Shown here one piece after another: positions 34,780-41,677 of a stretch of DNA of 64,000 nt (positions are counted from its first letter, which is position 1; every line of letters starts with the position of its first letter). Under the pieces are notes generated by a model. The model saw nothing but the letters and a program-made list of their open reading frames with translations, did no database searches and was not told the origin of the DNA. Both the position numbers and the translations under genes were made by a program. Source of the DNA: Pelagibius sp965227505 (GTDB taxonomy: Bacteria; Pseudomonadota; Alphaproteobacteria; Kiloniellales; Kiloniellaceae); NCBI RefSeq assembly GCF_965227505.1, contig NZ_OZ245757.1, forward strand, positions 2,232,001 through 2,296,000, in the 5' to 3' direction.

Positions 34780-34911
34780 GGATTTCCTCGTGTTTCGAGA
34801 CGGCCTTTCAGGCCTCCTCAACATGAGGAAATCCCATAATTGCAAACACTCCCTCATGCTGAGGAGCCGGCCCCAAAAACACAAGCTGGGCCGGCGTCTC
34901 GAAGCATCAGG
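34780..34911. repeat. Pair of inverted REP-like elements
   Basis: Two copies of a hairpin element face each other. The first (34780-34834) is bounded by GGATTTCCTC / GAGGAAATCC and contains TTTCGAGACGGCC. The second (about 34851-34911) starts CCTCATGCTGAGGAG, has a GCCGGCCC / GGGCCGGC stem and ends GTCTCGAAGCATCAGG. The reverse complement of the first aligns with the second. CTCATGCTGAGGAG...GTCTCGAAGCATGAGG repeats are scattered through many alphaproteobacterial genomes. The rest of 34703-35077 holds only the terminator and the duplicated leader. Confidence 0.75.
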
Positions 34912-35077
34912 CCACCAAATGCAGTAGTCCTGCTTCTTTACCTAGGGGCCTCACCCCTTCGTGATGCGCCAACGTCGAAGCGTGATGAGCCGACGGCTTA
35001 ACACGGAAGTCGGACACCCCACCTGCCATCAGGACGGGCGCCGATCCCTGGCCCCAAAGCCATAAGGAGACCCTGCC

Positions 35078-35512
35078 ATGTCCGTGGCCAACGACCGCCC
35101 GCTCGCCCTGAGCCTCGCGGCCCTGCGCCTGAGTACCGGCGCCTTCTTCCTGATTTGGGCCGTGGAAAAGATCCTGGCGCCGGAGATCGCCCGGCGCGTC
35201 TTCGAGACCTTCTATTCTTCCTCGCCATCGGACGGGGTCCTACTGGCCATCGGCATCCTGCAGGGCCTCGTCATTCTCGCCTTCATGGCCGGTCTGTTCC
35301 GCCTCTGGACCTACGGCGCACTGCTGGTCATGCACGGCGTTTCGGTCCTCGTCTCGGCGCCCCGCCTGCTGGACCCTTTCACGCCGCCGAACCACCTGTT
35401 CTGGGCCGCGGTGCCGGTCCTGGCTTTGCTGGCGGTGCTGTTCTTCCTGCGCGAGCGCGACACTCTCCTGGTGATGAAGCGGCCCGCCGCGCCTTCCACC
35501 TCAGCGCCCTAG
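35078..35512 (+). CDS. Small DoxX-like membrane protein
   Basis: 144 residues with four predicted helices (starting at RLSTGAFFLIWAVEKIL, GVLLAIGILQGLVILAFMAG, YGALLVMHGVSVLVSA, FWAAVPVLALLAVLFFL). The layout fits DoxX/MauE-like four-helix membrane proteins; a specific function cannot be given. The ribosome site is AAGGAG, 10 bases before ATG 35078. The leader and N-terminus are duplicated in the gene at 33647. Confidence 0.7.
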   Translation: MSVANDRPLALSLAALRLSTGAFFLIWAVEKILAPEIARRVFETFYSSSPSDGVLLAIGILQGLVILAFMAGLFRLWTYGALLVMHGVSVLVSAPRLLDPFTPPNHLFWAAVPVLALLAVLFFLRERDTLLVMKRPAAPSTSAP

Positions 35513-35541
35513 TCCGCGCACTCGGCGGCGGCGCGGCAAGC

Positions 35542-36474
35542 TCAGCTCAGGAATGCCAGCAGCCGTCCGGTCACCGCCTCCGGCGCCTCTTCCGGAATGA
35601 AGTGGCCGCAGGGCAGCGGGGCGAAGCCTGCCTCGGGCGCCCAGGCGCGCCAGATCGCCGCCATGTCGAAGTGGCGTCCGACCACCCCCTGCTCGCCCCA
35701 GAACACCAGGGTGGGGCAGGCAATCCGCCGGCCCGCCGCGCGGTCGGCCCGGTCGGCGGCGAGATCCCCGGTCAGCCCGGCGCGAAAGCACTCGCACATC
35801 GCGGCGACCGCCTGTTCGCTGCTGGCGGCGGAGAGGTAGGCCTCCAGCGCGCGCGGGTCGTAGGGCACGGCCCGATCCGCCAGCCCCGTCAGGATCTGCC
35901 CCATGAAGGCCCGCGGATCGCCCGCGATCAGGCGTTCGGGCAGCGGCGCCGGCTGGGTCAGGAAGAAAAAGTAGAAGTAGTCCTGGGCGATGGCGCTGTC
36001 CGCCCGCTCGTAGAAATCGAGGGCCGGCACGATATCCATGACCGCAAGGCGCTCCACCCGGTCGGGATGGTCCAGGGCGAGGCGGCGCGCCACCCGCGCG
36101 CCGCGGTCGTGGCCGACAAGGTTGAAGCGCCGGAACCCCAGGCGTTCCATCACCGTCAGCTGTTCGGCCGCCAGCGTCCGCTTGTGGTAGGCGTGGTGGC
36201 CGGGGCTGCCCCCCGGCTTATGGCTCTCGCCGCGTCCGCGCAGGTCGGTCAGGACGACGGTGAAGCGCTCTGCCAGGCGCGGCGCGATGCGATGCCAGCA
36301 GAGATGGGTCTGGGGATCGCCGTGCAGCATCAGCAGCGGCGGTCCCTTGCCGCCGACAAGGGCGAGGACCTCCCCCTCCGGCGCCGCAACCCGCCGGCGC
36401 TCGAAGCCCGGCAGCAACGCGGCATCCAGCGCTGCGGACGACGGTGTCTCGGGCAAGGGTTCAGAGGGCGTCAT
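35542..36474 (-). CDS. Alpha/beta hydrolase, haloacetate-dehalogenase-like
   Basis: 310 residues. The oxyanion-hole motif is LHGDPQTHLCW (usually HGFPQ). The nucleophile is Asp123 in GHDRGARVARR, the acid is Asp147 in VMDIVP, and the general base is His near 291 in CGHFIPEEAPE. QPAPLPERLI is a family mark of fluoroacetate/haloacetate dehalogenases. However, the His-Trp pair that precedes this mark in fluoroacetate dehalogenases is Tyr168-Phe169 here, so defluorination should not be assumed; other haloacids or an epoxide are possible. Its start overlaps the end of the ArsR gene by 14 bases, so the two are one transcription unit. Confidence 0.82.
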   Translation of the reverse strand: MTPSEPLPETPSSAALDAALLPGFERRRVAAPEGEVLALVGGKGPPLLMLHGDPQTHLCWHRIAPRLAERFTVVLTDLRGRGESHKPGGSPGHHAYHKRTLAAEQLTVMERLGFRRFNLVGHDRGARVARRLALDHPDRVERLAVMDIVPALDFYERADSAIAQDYFYFFFLTQPAPLPERLIAGDPRAFMGQILTGLADRAVPYDPRALEAYLSAASSEQAVAAMCECFRAGLTGDLAADRADRAAGRRIACPTLVFWGEQGVVGRHFDMAAIWRAWAPEAGFAPLPCGHFIPEEAPEAVTGRLLAFLS

Positions 36475-36766
36475 TCAGCCAGCCCCGGTAGTCTGCAAGT
36501 CCCGCCTCGTTGCGGAAAAAGTACGACCAGCGTCCGATGCGGTTCACGGCGACGAAGTCGGCGCGCCGCAGGAGCTCAAGGTGCCGACTCACGGTCGGCT
36601 GACTCATGCCCAGCTTGTCGGCGATCAGCGTCACGCAGACGCCGATCTCCGCCGGGTCGCCGGTCTTCTGCTGCGCGAAGTGCAGACGCGGGTCTTTCAG
36701 CCAGTCCAGGATCCGCATCCGCGCATCGCTGGCCAGGGCCTTGCTCTGGTCGATGCGGTCGTTCAT
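36461..36766 (-). CDS. ArsR-family winged-helix regulator
   Basis: 101 residues: LASDARMRILDWL then GVCVTLIADKLGMSQPTVSRHLELLRRADFV, the recognition helix region of ArsR-type repressors. It lacks the Cys-x-Cys metal site of true ArsR (the single Cys is in GVCVT), so it probably does not sense arsenic. It is translated just before, and overlapping, the hydrolase it likely controls. Confidence 0.88.
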   Translation of the reverse strand: MNDRIDQSKALASDARMRILDWLKDPRLHFAQQKTGDPAEIGVCVTLIADKLGMSQPTVSRHLELLRRADFVAVNRIGRWSYFFRNEAGLADYRGWLNDAL

Positions 36767-36783
36767 CAGGGTCTTATTAATCT

Positions 36784-36807
36784 ATTCATAGCTAAATGTC
36801 GATGAAT
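36784..36807. promoter_or_regulatory. Candidate ArsR-type operator
   Basis: ATTCAT and ATGAAT form an inverted repeat with a 12-base spacer, in an AT-rich stretch 18 bases upstream of the ArsR-like start. ArsR repressors often bind such dyads over their own promoter. Confidence 0.4.
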
Positions 36808-36939
36808 TAGGGGAGCCACAGTGGAGGGACCTGAACGGCGGGGGCCGGCACGCCCCATGCGATTGCAATTCCCGGCAAATGGGTCACTCTGTCGCCCTAT
36901 CCACCGCAAGTCGGAACCGCCGCGGAAGCACAGGACGGA

Positions 36940-37890
36940 ATGATCAAGAGAAAGGCAGAGGATGGCCAGACCATCGCCCTGATCGGCGCGCCCACCGACG
37001 TGGGCGCCGGCCACCGGGGCGGATCGATGGGCCCGGAAGCTCTGCGTGTGGCGGGCCTGGCGGAGGCCCTGCAGCGCCTGGGCTATAGGGTGGAAGACCG
37101 CGGCAACCTCGCCGGCCCGACCAACCCCAACACCGCGCCGGTCGACGGCTACCGCCATCTGGCCGAAGTGACGGCCTGGTGCGCGGCGGTACGCGACGCG
37201 GTCTATGCATCGCTGCAGCAGGGCGAGTTCCCCATGCTGCTGGGCGGCGACCACTGCCTGGCCATCGGCTCCCTCGCCGGGCTGGCGAAGCACTGCGCGG
37301 AGCAGGACACACCGCTGACCGTGCTGTGGCTGGATGCCCACGCCGACTTCAACACGCCCGCGACCTCCCCCTCCGGCAACATCCACGGCATGCCCGTGGC
37401 CGTGGCTGCCGGTTACGGGCCCGACGCCCTGACCGGCCTGGGCCATGCCAAGCCGATGATGGACCCGGCGCGCATCATCCAGCTTGGTATTCGCTCCGTA
37501 GACAGGATCGAGAAGCGCATGGTGGTGGAGTCGGGCCTGGAGGTGCACGACATGCGGCGCATCGACGAGAACGGCATGCGCAAGACGATGGATGTCATCC
37601 TGGGCCGTATCGCCAGCCTGGGCGGTCATCTGCACGTCAGCTTCGACGTCGACTTCCTGGACCCGGCCATCGCGCCCGGGGTCGGCACCACGGTGCCCGG
37701 CGGCCCGACCTACCGCGAAGCGCAGCTCTGCATGGAGATGATCTACGATTCCGGCCTGATGAGCTCGCTCGACATCATGGAATTGAACCCGGCCTACGAC
37801 GACCACAATCGCACGGCGGCCCTGGTGGTGGAACTGGTCGAAAGCCTTTTCGGCGAACAGATCCTCAGCCGCCACCACTCGACGCTCTAG
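36940..37890 (+). CDS. rocF: Arginase
   Basis: 316 residues. It hydrolyses arginine to ornithine and urea with a two-manganese centre. The metal ligands are in GGDHCLAIG (His105), DAHADFN (132-136) and SFDVDFLDP. The loop SPSGNIHGMP, which binds arginine in true arginases rather than agmatinases, is present. It is followed by the ornithine aminotransferase gene, giving a catabolic arginine pathway. Confidence 0.95.
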   Translation: MIKRKAEDGQTIALIGAPTDVGAGHRGGSMGPEALRVAGLAEALQRLGYRVEDRGNLAGPTNPNTAPVDGYRHLAEVTAWCAAVRDAVYASLQQGEFPMLLGGDHCLAIGSLAGLAKHCAEQDTPLTVLWLDAHADFNTPATSPSGNIHGMPVAVAAGYGPDALTGLGHAKPMMDPARIIQLGIRSVDRIEKRMVVESGLEVHDMRRIDENGMRKTMDVILGRIASLGGHLHVSFDVDFLDPAIAPGVGTTVPGGPTYREAQLCMEMIYDSGLMSSLDIMELNPAYDDHNRTAALVVELVESLFGEQILSRHHSTL

Positions 37891-37932
37891 GGCCAACAGG
37901 CCCCGGGCCGGCGCGAACAGCAGGAGCAGACC

Positions 37933-39150
37933 ATGGCGCAAGGACAGCATTCGGCGCAGCAACTGATGGACATAGAGTCCGAGCTGGGCGCGCACAACTA
38001 TCACCCGCTGGACGTCGTGCTGACCCGCGGCGAAGGCATCTGGGTGTGGGACGTGGACGGCAAGCGCTACATGGACTGCCTCTCGGCCTACTCGGCCGTG
38101 AACCAGGGGCACTGCCACCCCAAGATCCTGAACGCCCTGATCGAGCAGGCGAGCCGCCTGCCCCTCACCTCCCGCGCCTTCCACAACGATCAACTCGCGC
38201 TGTTCTACGAGGAGATCTGCGCGCTCACCAACTCCCACAAGGTGCTGCCCATGAACAGCGGCGCCGAGGCGGTGGAGACCGCCATCAAGGCGGTGCGCAA
38301 GTGGGGCTACGAGGTCAAGGGCGTGCCCCACGACCAGGCCGAGGTCATCGTCTGCGAGGAGGCCTTTCACGGCCGCACCATCACCATCGTCGGCTTCAGC
38401 ACCGACCCCAAGGCGCACCGCAACTTCGGGCCCTTCACCCCCGGCTTCAAAATCATCCCCTACGGCGACGCCGAGGCGCTGGAGCAGGCGATCACGCCCA
38501 ACACGGTGGCCTTTCTGGTGGAGCCGATCCAGGGCGAGGCCGGCGTCAACATTCCGCCCGCCGGTTACCTGAAGCGCATCCGCGAGATCTGTTCGGCCAA
38601 CACCGTGATGCTGGTGATGGACGAGATCCAGACCGGGCTGGGGCGCACCGGCAAGCTCTTCGCCGAGGAGCACGAGGGCGTGGAAGCCGACGTCACCCTG
38701 GTGGGCAAGGCACTCTCCGGCGGCTTCTATCCGATGTCGGCGGTGCTCTCCAACACCGAGGTGCTGGGGGTGCTGCAGCCCGGCCAGCACGGCAGCACCT
38801 TCGGCGGCAATCCCCTGGCCTGCGCGGTGGCCCGCGCGGCCCTGAAAGTCCTGACCGAAGAGGGCCTGATCGAGAACTCCGCCAGACAGGGCGCCTACTT
38901 CCTCGATGAACTGCAGAAGCTGCGCAACAACAAGGTGAAGGAGGTGCGCGGCCGCGGCCTGATGCTGGCGATCGAGTTCCATCCCGAAATCGGCGGCGCG
39001 CGCCAGTACAGCGAGGCGCTGCGCGCCGTCGGCATGCTGTGCAAGGAAACCCACGAGGACACGCTGCGCATCTCCCCGCCCCTGGTCATCAAGCGCGACG
39101 AGGTGGACTGGGCGCTGGAGCGCATCGATCAGGTCCTGCGCGACACCTGA
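37933..39150 (+). CDS. rocD: Ornithine aminotransferase
   Basis: 405 residues, class III PLP aminotransferase converting ornithine to glutamate-5-semialdehyde. The cofactor Lys is in LVGKALSGGFYPMSAV, with DEIQTGLGRTG upstream and HGSTFGGNPLA downstream, all typical of RocD. The start at ATG 37933 follows AGGAGCAG. Downstream of arginase by 42 bases. Confidence 0.96.
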   Translation: MAQGQHSAQQLMDIESELGAHNYHPLDVVLTRGEGIWVWDVDGKRYMDCLSAYSAVNQGHCHPKILNALIEQASRLPLTSRAFHNDQLALFYEEICALTNSHKVLPMNSGAEAVETAIKAVRKWGYEVKGVPHDQAEVIVCEEAFHGRTITIVGFSTDPKAHRNFGPFTPGFKIIPYGDAEALEQAITPNTVAFLVEPIQGEAGVNIPPAGYLKRIREICSANTVMLVMDEIQTGLGRTGKLFAEEHEGVEADVTLVGKALSGGFYPMSAVLSNTEVLGVLQPGQHGSTFGGNPLACAVARAALKVLTEEGLIENSARQGAYFLDELQKLRNNKVKEVRGRGLMLAIEFHPEIGGARQYSEALRAVGMLCKETHEDTLRISPPLVIKRDEVDWALERIDQVLRDT

Positions 39151-39194
39151 AGTCAGCCCCTGCCACCATCATCCAGCGGAGAGAGGGCCGGCCC

Positions 39195-40085
39195 TTGGAG
39201 CGGATCAATATACAATTCACGCTGTTCTCGGCCTTCTACTCGCCGCTGATCTCGGCGATGTCCGGCGGCTTCCTGAAGGCCGAAGGCCTGGACCCCGAGT
39301 GGTCCGTCGCCGCCCCCGGCGTCACCGCCATCGCGGCGCTGGAGGACGGCTCCGCTCATGTAGTCCAGTCGGCTCTCAGCCAGGGCCTTACGACCCTGAA
39401 CGCCGGCGAGACGCCCACGGCGGTCCACTTCGCCCAGATCAACGAGATGGATGGCTTTTTCCTCACCGCCCGCAGTGCCGATCCCGATTTCACCTGGGAC
39501 AGGCTGGAGGGTGCGGAGGTGGTCGCCTTCGGCGGCGGCCAGCCGCTGGCGATGTTCAAGTATGCCTGCCACAAGGCCGGCATCGATTTTGCGAAGATCA
39601 AGCTCATCACGCCGGGCGGCGCGGCGGCCATCGACGCCGCCTTCCGCGCCGGACAGGGCGACTACGTCCAGCAGCAGGGGCCCTTTCCCCAGCAGCTTCA
39701 GGCCGACGGCCTCGGCCATATCGTCGCGCAGGTCGGCCGGCAGATCGGCCCCTGCGGGTTCTCCAGCCTCGCGGCCAGACCGGACTGGCTGAAGACCGAC
39801 ATGGCCCGGGCTTTCATGCGCGCCTACGCCAAGACACGGCGCCACATGAACGAGACCCCTGCGGCGGAGATCGCCCGCGCCGAGAAACCCTATTTTCCGG
39901 AGATCGACGAGGCGGTGCTGGCCGACTGCATCGCCACCTACCAGCAACTCGGCTGCTGGACGCCCCATGTGGAGATCACCCAAGAGGCCTTCGAAGCGAC
40001 GCTGGACATCTACGCCTACAACGGTCTGCTGAAGGAGCGCTACCGCTACGACCAGGTCTGCGCGGACCCGCCGGGCGGGGAATGA
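39195..40085 (+). CDS. NMT1/THI5-like substrate-binding-type protein without signal peptide
   Basis: About 296 residues. The fold is that of periplasmic binding proteins of the SsuA/NMT1/THI5 type: FTLFSAFYSPLISAMSGGFLKAEGL at the start, AQINEMDGFFLTAR, and later DWLKTDMARAFMRAYAKTRR. No ATG gives a full-length domain; TTG 39195, after GGAGAGAGGG, does. That start leaves no signal peptide or lipobox, so the protein should stay in the cytoplasm unless a start further upstream is used. No permease or ATPase gene is adjacent. Co-directional with arginase and rocD, 44 bases after rocD. The ligand is unknown. Confidence 0.7.
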   Translation: MERINIQFTLFSAFYSPLISAMSGGFLKAEGLDPEWSVAAPGVTAIAALEDGSAHVVQSALSQGLTTLNAGETPTAVHFAQINEMDGFFLTARSADPDFTWDRLEGAEVVAFGGGQPLAMFKYACHKAGIDFAKIKLITPGGAAAIDAAFRAGQGDYVQQQGPFPQQLQADGLGHIVAQVGRQIGPCGFSSLAARPDWLKTDMARAFMRAYAKTRRHMNETPAAEIARAEKPYFPEIDEAVLADCIATYQQLGCWTPHVEITQEAFEATLDIYAYNGLLKERYRYDQVCADPPGGE

Positions 40086-40841
40086 TCAGAGACGGCGCCC
40101 GATGGGGATGAGTTCCGGAGAGTCGTCAGTGGAGGGACCGCCCTGCCAGTCGCCGAGCCAGCGCTCGACGTGCAGCCCAGCCTCTGTCAGCAAAGCGGTC
40201 AAGGTCACCTTGTCGGTGAAGCGCAGCTTCGAAGCGGCTGAGAACGTCTGACCGGAGGCTGCGACCCGGTAGTGGGTCCGGTAGGTGACGATCCCGGTCG
40301 CCGCGTCCTGCGCTACGTCGTTCCAGGCCTCCACCGCACCCAGCTGCGGATGGGCGAGGCTGCGGCGTGAGCGTTCCGGCGTCCAGCCGCGCCAGGCCCC
40401 GGCGGCCGGGTTGCGCGAGTCGAAGATGAAGCGGCCTTCGGGCGCCAGGTGGCGGGCGATGGTGGCGAGCACGGCGCGCTGATCGTCCGCGGTGAGGAAC
40501 ACCTGGAAGGCATGACCGGTGAGAACGATGAGATCGAAGCGGCGCCCGAGATCGAGACCGCGGGCATCGGCCTCCAGCCATTCGACCCTGTCGCCGCCGG
40601 GCCGCTGCCGGGCGACTGCCAGCATCGGTGCGGCGGGATCGATCCCGACAACCGCCCGGCCGTCTGCGAGGCGTGCCGCCAGCTCTCCGGTCCCGCAGCC
40701 GAGATCGAGGACCGATGCGGCCTCTTCCGCCAAGCCCAGGCAGGTATCGAAATCCGCGGCCCAGCCGTTCTCCAGGTCGTAGAACCGGGCCAGCGCCGGG
40801 TCCTGGTAAAGCCTGTCGTCGTCCGGTTGGAAAGCGGTCAT
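40086..40841 (-). CDS. Class I SAM-dependent methyltransferase
   Basis: 251 residues. Motif I is VLDLGCGTGELAARLA, motif II VVGIDPAAPMLAVAR, and motif IV RFDLIVLTGHAFQVF, as in small-molecule SAM methyltransferases with a C-terminal beta domain. The start at 40841 (MTAFQPDDD) is taken; an ATG at 40856 is possible. Its stop codon abuts the stop of the preceding convergent gene with no base between. Confidence 0.87.
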   Translation of the reverse strand: MTAFQPDDDRLYQDPALARFYDLENGWAADFDTCLGLAEEAASVLDLGCGTGELAARLADGRAVVGIDPAAPMLAVARQRPGGDRVEWLEADARGLDLGRRFDLIVLTGHAFQVFLTADDQRAVLATIARHLAPEGRFIFDSRNPAAGAWRGWTPERSRRSLAHPQLGAVEAWNDVAQDAATGIVTYRTHYRVAASGQTFSAASKLRFTDKVTLTALLTEAGLHVERWLGDWQGGPSTDDSPELIPIGRRL

Positions 40842-40952
40842 GGCAGGACCATACAAGACCCGGATGCGGGGAACGTCAAACGGCCCGCCTCCCCTTTCCC
40901 AAACAGGGCCGGAGACGGGCCGTTATTCTGCCGTCCTGGAACCGGATCGGGT

Positions 40953-41435
40953 TTACAGCTTGGCCAGCATGGCCTCGGCGCTGGAAACCTCGAAGGCGCC
41001 CGGCTCTTCGACGTTCAAGGCGGTGACCGTGCCGTCGTCCACGATCATGGCGAAGCGCTGGGCGCGGGTGCCCATGCCGAAGCCGCTGGCATCGAAGTCG
41101 AGACCCAGGGCCTTGGCGTAGTCGCCGTTGCCGTCGGCCAGCATCACAACCGAATCGCCGACCCCCTGGTCCTTGCCCCAGGCGTCCATGACGAAGGCGT
41201 CGTTCACCGACATGCAGGCGATGGTGTCGACCCCCTTGCCCTTGATGTCGGCGGCATGCTGGACATATCCGGGCAGGTGCTTGGCCGAGCAGGTGGGCGT
41301 GAAGGCGCCGGGCAGCGAGAACAGCACCACCTTCTTGCCGCCGAAAAGATCGCCGGTGGAGATCTCTTCCATCCCCTCGCCGGTCATGTGCTTGAAGGAT
41401 CCGCTGGGTGCGCGGTCGCCAACCTTGATCGTCAT
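40953..41435 (-). CDS. Peroxiredoxin (Prx5/hybrid type)
   Basis: 160 residues. The peroxidatic Cys is Cys49 in PGAFTPTCSAKHLPGY, with the supporting Thr-x-x-Cys pattern and the distal Arg in GTRAQRFAMIVDDG. This is the Prx5 class, which reduces peroxides with glutathione/glutaredoxin or thioredoxin. No glutaredoxin domain is fused. A single gene, probably transcribed on its own. Confidence 0.93.
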   Translation of the reverse strand: MTIKVGDRAPSGSFKHMTGEGMEEISTGDLFGGKKVVLFSLPGAFTPTCSAKHLPGYVQHAADIKGKGVDTIACMSVNDAFVMDAWGKDQGVGDSVVMLADGNGDYAKALGLDFDASGFGMGTRAQRFAMIVDDGTVTALNVEEPGAFEVSSAEAMLAKL

Positions 41436-41677
41436 GGTGCAGTTTCCCCTGAATTGATGGCCCGGCCCCGGCAAGCCTGCGCGTCGGCGAACCTGCAGAA
41501 AAAGGCCTGAGCGTGAAGAGTTCTGTCGTGAGGGGCGCCAGGGCCCCGGCGCGCGAGGCGCTGCTCGAAAGATAGGCCGCCATGCCGGGCTTTCCAAGGG
41601 GAAGGCCCGGCTGGGGGTTCGCTGGGGGCTCGCCGGGGGGTTCGTCGGGGCTGGCGCCGCAACGGACGGACAGGCTG

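Noticed and set aside
36766..39054. 762-codon open frame on the minus strand opposite arginase and rocD
   Set aside because: Both arginase and ornithine aminotransferase are certain on the + strand; the antisense frame has no recognisable domain.
39195..40085. Assignment as a THI5-type pyrimidine synthase
   Set aside because: The cysteine-rich CCCFC signature of THI5 enzymes is absent; only the shared fold is supported.
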